Below are positions 60,300-64,000 of a stretch of DNA of 64,000 nucleotides, piece after piece. The position numbers and the translations under genes were made by a program. The first letter of the stretch is position 1. Each line of letters begins with the position of its first letter. The DNA comes from Rhizobium leucaenae USDA 9039 (GTDB lineage: Bacteria > Pseudomonadota > Alphaproteobacteria > Rhizobiales > Rhizobiaceae). Location of the stretch: positions 234,166 to 298,165 of the forward strand of contig NZ_AUFB01000006.1 in assembly GCF_000426285.1 (NCBI RefSeq). Direction: 5' to 3'. Below the pieces are notes generated by a model, which worked only from the letters and a program-made list of their open reading frames with translations, was not told the origin of the DNA and did no database searches.

Positions 60300-62222
60300 A
60301 TGAACATCAGTATTGCAAAAAGCCTTATTGCTTTCGGTGTCGTGATGACCATAGGGCTTGCCGGCTCGGTAGGGCTGCAGCAAATCGCCTTGAACCGGCT
60401 CAAAGTGAATGGGCCGATCTATGAGCAGGTCGTCAACGGAAAGGATCTCGTTGCCGATATCCTGCCGCCGCCGCTTTTCGTGGTGGAATCCTATATGCTG
60501 GCTTTGGAAGCGAGTGATTTTCCGGAACTCGCCGACGCGAATGCCGCCAAAATCGCCAAACTCCAACAAGACTACAATGAGCGTCGCGCCTACTGGAAAA
60601 CCTCCAGCTTGCCGCAGAGTTTGAAGGATCAACTCGCCGATGCCGTGCTGACCAAATCCGATGTCTTCTGGCAGGAAATGAACGGCGAGGTTCTGCCCGC
60701 ACTGGCGGCAAAGGATACGGCAAAGGTCAAGGAGCTGCTCGTTCATCTCAAAGGCACGTTCCACCTGCATCAGGACGCCGTCGAGGAACTGGTGACCAGC
60801 TCGAACGATTTTCTCTCGGGTCAGGAGTCTGGCGCGCGCGAAGAGATTGACCGATGGACAATATTCTCGCTCTCCGCTGCGGGCGGGTCCATATTATTGC
60901 TGATTGGCGGAACGCTCCTGTTGCGGCGCCGGACGATCGTGCCTCTGGAAAGCATGCGGGCCTACATGGGTGTGCTTGCCGGTGGCGACTACACCAGGGA
61001 TGTGCCGCATTCCGAACGCTCCGATGAAATCGGCGCGATGGCGAAGTCGGTTGCCGTGTTCAAGGCGAAAGCTCAGGAGCACCAGCGACTGGAAACGGAG
61101 GCAGAAGCCAATCGCACGCTTTCCGAACGGCAACGCGCGGAGCAGGAGCAAGTCCGTGCGCGGGAGGCGGCTGATATCAAGTTTGCGGTCGATGCACTCG
61201 CCGGCGGCCTCGGCCAACTCGCCAGCGGTAATCTCACACATCGGATAGAGATTGCCTTCGCGCCGCCGCTCGACGTGGTCCGGCGAGACTTCAACGCTGC
61301 AGTAGAACAGCTCGAGGATGCCCTGCGCAAGGTCGGCCAGAATGCGCAGGCGATTGCGACCAATTCCAATCGGGTCAGGTCGGCAACCGGCGACCTGTCC
61401 AAACGGACGGAGCAGCAAGCTGCTTCTGTCGAGGAGACCGCGGCAGCCCTCGAACAGATCACCACGACCGTCACGGATTCCAGCCGTCGCGCTGACGAGG
61501 CCGGCCGGCTGGTCATAACGGCTCGCGAAAATGCCGAGAAATCAGGTGACATCGTTCGCCGCGCCATCGCTGCGATGGGTGAGATCGAGGCATCCTCGAA
61601 CGAGATTTCAAACATCATCGGCGTCATCGACGATATCGCTTTCCAAACCAACCTACTGGCGCTGAATGCGGGCGTGGAAGCAGCACGCGCCGGAGAAGCT
61701 GGCAAGGGTTTTGCCGTCGTCGCTCAGGAGGTTCGTGAGCTTGCGCAACGCTCGGCAGGCGCCGCCAAGGAGATCAAGACGTTGATCAACACCTCCGGCG
61801 AGCAGGTGAAGAATGGCGTGGCCCTGGTCGGGGAGACCGGCCAGGCGCTCGATCAGATCGGCCGGCAAGTGGAGGCCATAAATGCCAATGTAGCGGCGAT
61901 CGTCGACGCCTCGCGCGAACAGGCAACCGGCCTCAAGGAAATCAACCAGGCAGTCAACACCATAGACCAGGGCACGCAACAAAATACGTCCATGGTCGTG
62001 GAATCCAACGCTGCCAGCCATAGCCTTGCGAACGAAGCCGAAGCTCTCTTCAATCTTCTCGGCCGCTTCCGGATCGGCGCGACCAATCAAACAGCCGCAA
62101 GCCCTGTCGCAGAGGCACATCAGCGGCATACGCCGGTGGAGTCGCCGGCACGTCGCCTGACAGCGAAGTTGGCTGGCGCTCTCGGAGGGCGGACAGGCGC
62201 GGCAGAGTCCGCCGCCTCCTGA
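60300..62222 (+). CDS. Methyl-accepting chemotaxis protein
   Basis: This is a 640-residue chemoreceptor from ATG 60300 (AGGG nine bases upstream). A first membrane helix (about 7-27) and a second (about 195-215) enclose a helical periplasmic domain of about 165 residues. HAMP domains follow (RRTIVPLESMRAYMGVL, and a second around GGLGQLASGNLTHRI), then the signalling domain with the conserved tip IDDIAFQTNLLALNAGVEAA and RAGEAGKGFAVVAQEVR. The C terminus lacks an obvious CheR-binding pentapeptide. The signal it senses is unknown. It appears as a single-gene unit with AT-rich upstream sequence. Confidence 0.95.
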   Translation: MNISIAKSLIAFGVVMTIGLAGSVGLQQIALNRLKVNGPIYEQVVNGKDLVADILPPPLFVVESYMLALEASDFPELADANAAKIAKLQQDYNERRAYWKTSSLPQSLKDQLADAVLTKSDVFWQEMNGEVLPALAAKDTAKVKELLVHLKGTFHLHQDAVEELVTSSNDFLSGQESGAREEIDRWTIFSLSAAGGSILLLIGGTLLLRRRTIVPLESMRAYMGVLAGGDYTRDVPHSERSDEIGAMAKSVAVFKAKAQEHQRLETEAEANRTLSERQRAEQEQVRAREAADIKFAVDALAGGLGQLASGNLTHRIEIAFAPPLDVVRRDFNAAVEQLEDALRKVGQNAQAIATNSNRVRSATGDLSKRTEQQAASVEETAAALEQITTTVTDSSRRADEAGRLVITARENAEKSGDIVRRAIAAMGEIEASSNEISNIIGVIDDIAFQTNLLALNAGVEAARAGEAGKGFAVVAQEVRELAQRSAGAAKEIKTLINTSGEQVKNGVALVGETGQALDQIGRQVEAINANVAAIVDASREQATGLKEINQAVNTIDQGTQQNTSMVVESNAASHSLANEAEALFNLLGRFRIGATNQTAASPVAEAHQRHTPVESPARRLTAKLAGALGGRTGAAESAAS

Positions 62223-62737
62223 GAGGAATTCTAAAGCGCAAAACGAATATCACTGGCGAGGTGTTTATCACCTCGCGCGGATGAGCGTTTCGATCGAGCA
62301 AGGCTAAAGCGCAGAAATCCGAAGTACACGCCACAACTGTCTTGTAACCCGACAACAGCACATCGCAATGTCCGATGGCAGACTGTCCACGCCAATGTCC
62401 CGTTCTTGCAACGGCCCGCGCGTCATCCTGAGCAGGGTGCGGTTTTCTGATCGACCAGATTCCTCGCAAAAACCGCAGGTTAACGGTTGCCTAATCCCTC
62501 GTGCCTAACCCGTTTTTTCATTATCCATAATTTGCGACCCTCACTTGCTAGCTAATTTTCATTACGCTAAATTACGCAAGACTTAGTTGTATCTACCGCC
62601 ATGCTTCGGCGGCGCTCAGGGTTGTCAACGCGGGTTCTTCGTCTAGCAACATGATCTTGAATCATCGCATTACACGTATCGCTGTCGGACTGCTGCTGCT
62701 GACGATCGCGATGTCTGATTCATTGTACGCGTCCTTC
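62223..62737. other. Intergenic region between chemoreceptor and recombinase genes
   Basis: This region of about 515 bp shows no gene I can support. It contains a perfect hairpin (GCGAGGTG and CACCTCGC, 62256-62276) that may end the chemoreceptor transcript. An AT-rich part around 62510-62590 differs in composition from its surroundings, and an element boundary or attachment site could lie here. No tRNA or inverted terminal repeat was recognised. Confidence 0.35.
62256..62276 (+). terminator. Hairpin after the chemoreceptor gene
   Basis: Perfect 8-bp arms GCGAGGTG and CACCTCGC with a TTTAT loop, 33 bases after the stop codon. There is no T run, so its efficiency as a terminator is uncertain. 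Confidence 0.45.
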
Positions 62738-64000
62738 TCAAGTGTTTGGAAACATTGGGATCTGATTTTGGGCTTCGAGGTGACACGGGCCCCCGTTACG
62801 CCCCATCGCACGAACTACGGCGTCGGAGTGAAGATCGGCGGCGAGGATTTGATAGGGAGCGCCGGGCACGACCTGTTCTGCGGGAAGGATTTTAGCCTCG
62901 ATCAAGCGCCGGATCCGATGACTTGTGACCCCGCAGTGTTGTGCCGCCTCGCGCAGAGTGAGCCACGTTCCGTCCTTCTCCGCCGAACGATAAGCGTGGA
63001 TATCGCGCACGCGCCGTATGGAACTCACGCGCTTGGCTGTCCAAGTCTTCCCTTGCGCCGTCGGCATCCGCATTCTGTTCAGCGTGGCGGCGATATCCTC
63101 GTCAGACCATCGAGCGGCCATGCTGGTAATCACGGCAATGGCGTCGTCGGACGTGCGGCATTCATGTTCTCCGGAGCTCAGTTTATGCAGTCGAACCTCC
63201 GAGTGCTGACCGCCCTTCCAATGGATGATCAGAACAATCTCACGGGCAACGTCATCGATATTGGCCGTGATCTCGTTGACGAGCGACCGAAGCAACTGCT
63301 GGCGGGTGCGCATCGTCACTTGCGGACTTGCCCAAGCCGCTTGCAGATCGTCGGCGAGACCGGCAAAATCCGGAACGGTCTTACCAGCGTTGGTGGCTTT
63401 TGCGGCGCTCAACCGCGCTTCGCACTCTTGAACGCGTCGTAGGGTCGCCTCCCAGTTCTTCTCGAGCGTCGCGGCGATCAAGCGATTGTCTGGATCGCAG
63501 GCTGCGTAACGGCGCTCGGCTAAAGAGGCATCATAACGGGCTTGCTGAAGTTCCAGCTCGATCATCCGCTGTTGCTCTGCCTGACCTTCCATGTACGTCC
63601 TCTCCGCCGTAAGCGCCGCTTCGACCGCCATGGGCTCGACGGCACGGATGAGCTCAGAAGCGATCACTCTATCGGTACGTTGCCCCGCAAAACTCATACA
63701 GCGCGTCGAGTTGTAGACATCCGCGCCGAAGCATTGGTAGATGGGGTAAGGATAGCGCCCCCTATACCCAACCTTCAAGCGGCGTCCGCATCGACCGCAA
63801 GCCATTAATCCAATCAGTAAGGATCGCCCACCTCTACCGGACTTCGGCCCACCCCGACGGCCGAAATCGTTGAGGGAAAGCTGCTTCTGGTTGCGTTCGT
63901 ACTCGGACCAATCGATGTAGCCCTCATGGTGGCCCTTTAGAAGAATCTCGCAATCGCTGAGGGCGCGAGGATGTTTATAGGTTTTGTGGGCGCGTCCGTC
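62738..64000 (-). CDS. Large serine recombinase, 5' end outside window
   Basis: The visible 420 codons are the C-terminal part of a large site-specific serine recombinase; the catalytic N-terminal domain lies beyond the right edge. The part from 64000 to about 63810 matches the recombinase domain (DCEILLKGHHEGYIDWSEY, SLNDFGRRGG). The zinc-ribbon follows with MACGRCGRR and a later Cys pair (YQCFGADV, CMSF). Then comes a long coiled-coil (about 63600-63380) and a C-terminal part with REAAQHCGVTSHRIRRLI, a helix-turn-helix-like stretch. The open frame continues to the window end without a stop, so an internal Met at 63805 is not the start. Such recombinases mark genomic islands or transposable elements. 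Confidence 0.9.
   Translation of the reverse strand, partial: DGRAHKTYKHPRALSDCEILLKGHHEGYIDWSEYERNQKQLSLNDFGRRGGPKSGRGGRSLLIGLMACGRCGRRLKVGYRGRYPYPIYQCFGADVYNSTRCMSFAGQRTDRVIASELIRAVEPMAVEAALTAERTYMEGQAEQQRMIELELQQARYDASLAERRYAACDPDNRLIAATLEKNWEATLRRVQECEARLSAAKATNAGKTVPDFAGLADDLQAAWASPQVTMRTRQQLLRSLVNEITANIDDVAREIVLIIHWKGGQHSEVRLHKLSSGEHECRTSDDAIAVITSMAARWSDEDIAATLNRMRMPTAQGKTWTAKRVSSIRRVRDIHAYRSAEKDGTWLTLREAAQHCGVTSHRIRRLIEAKILPAEQVVPGAPYQILAADLHSDAVVRAMGRNGGPCHLEAQNQIPMFPNT

Noticed and set aside
62651..63442. Open frame of 263 codons on the plus strand with a hydrophobic N terminus
   Set aside because: Nearly all of it is antisense to the serine recombinase gene; the hydrophobic start looks like chance, and no ribosome binding site precedes it.

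Overview
The window looks like a metabolically rich accessory stretch of a Rhizobiaceae replicon (Rhizobium, Agrobacterium or Ensifer type). Clues are the GC-rich codon usage, an mctSR-mctP monocarboxylate locus, a PutA without N-terminal DNA-binding domain divergent from an Lrp-type PutR, an HWE-family kinase, an FMN riboswitch-ribB unit, SoxR, and three high-affinity ABC uptake systems each tied to its own catabolic genes. Whether this is chromosome, chromid or plasmid cannot be decided from the window. No rRNA, tRNA, CRISPR array or replication origin was seen.

Left part (1-8.6 kb): a transketolase N-terminal subunit runs off the left edge. It is divergent from a sugar-type ABC importer (permease, binding protein, ATPase), two short-chain dehydrogenases and a triosephosphate-isomerase-family enzyme, which together suggest use of a branched sugar or a four-carbon polyol. 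An FMN riboswitch and ribB follow, then a DUF1127-like gene and a 34-codon ORF with a very strong ribosome binding site.

8.9-15.6 kb: mctS, mctR, a DUF3311 protein and mctP (sensing and uptake of short monocarboxylates), closed by a terminator, then an orphan TadG/TadE/TadE-like pilus trio. 15.7-28.8 kb: putA, a small ORF, putR, a quaternary-amine ABC transporter whose binding protein survives only as a C-terminal fragment, a frameshifted DUF3422 remnant, a LysR regulator, a Rieske N-demethylase with its reductase, a DapA-family enzyme and an FAD amine oxidase interrupted in a G tract. This reads as a proline/betaine catabolic island that is partly decaying.

28.9-40 kb: a CYTH-CHAD protein, a SoxR regulator with a textbook SoxR box driving an SDR/QueA-like operon, a PAS protein plus HWE kinase with a receiver whose 5' end is a (GA)13 tract, and a large MASE1/multi-PAS kinase with three response regulators. 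40-48.4 kb: one minus-strand locus with a polar amino acid ABC importer, two deacetylase/imide-hydrolase-fold proteins, an MmgE/PrpD protein, an argininosuccinate-lyase-family enzyme and a LysR regulator. Its epimerase-plus-C-N-lyase pairing resembles iminodisuccinate/EDDS breakdown.

48.7-60 kb: an SDR, an unrecognised 394-residue protein, then a minus-strand operon for a sugar-type importer, an amidohydrolase, a D-threonine-aldolase/D-serine-dehydratase-family PLP enzyme, RidA and an AstE/AspA-family deacylase, facing an IclR regulator. The right end has a chemoreceptor and a large serine recombinase that runs off the window, a sign of a mobile element. Most of the window is organised as importer, enzymes and local regulator, joined by 4-8 nt start/stop overlaps within operons.
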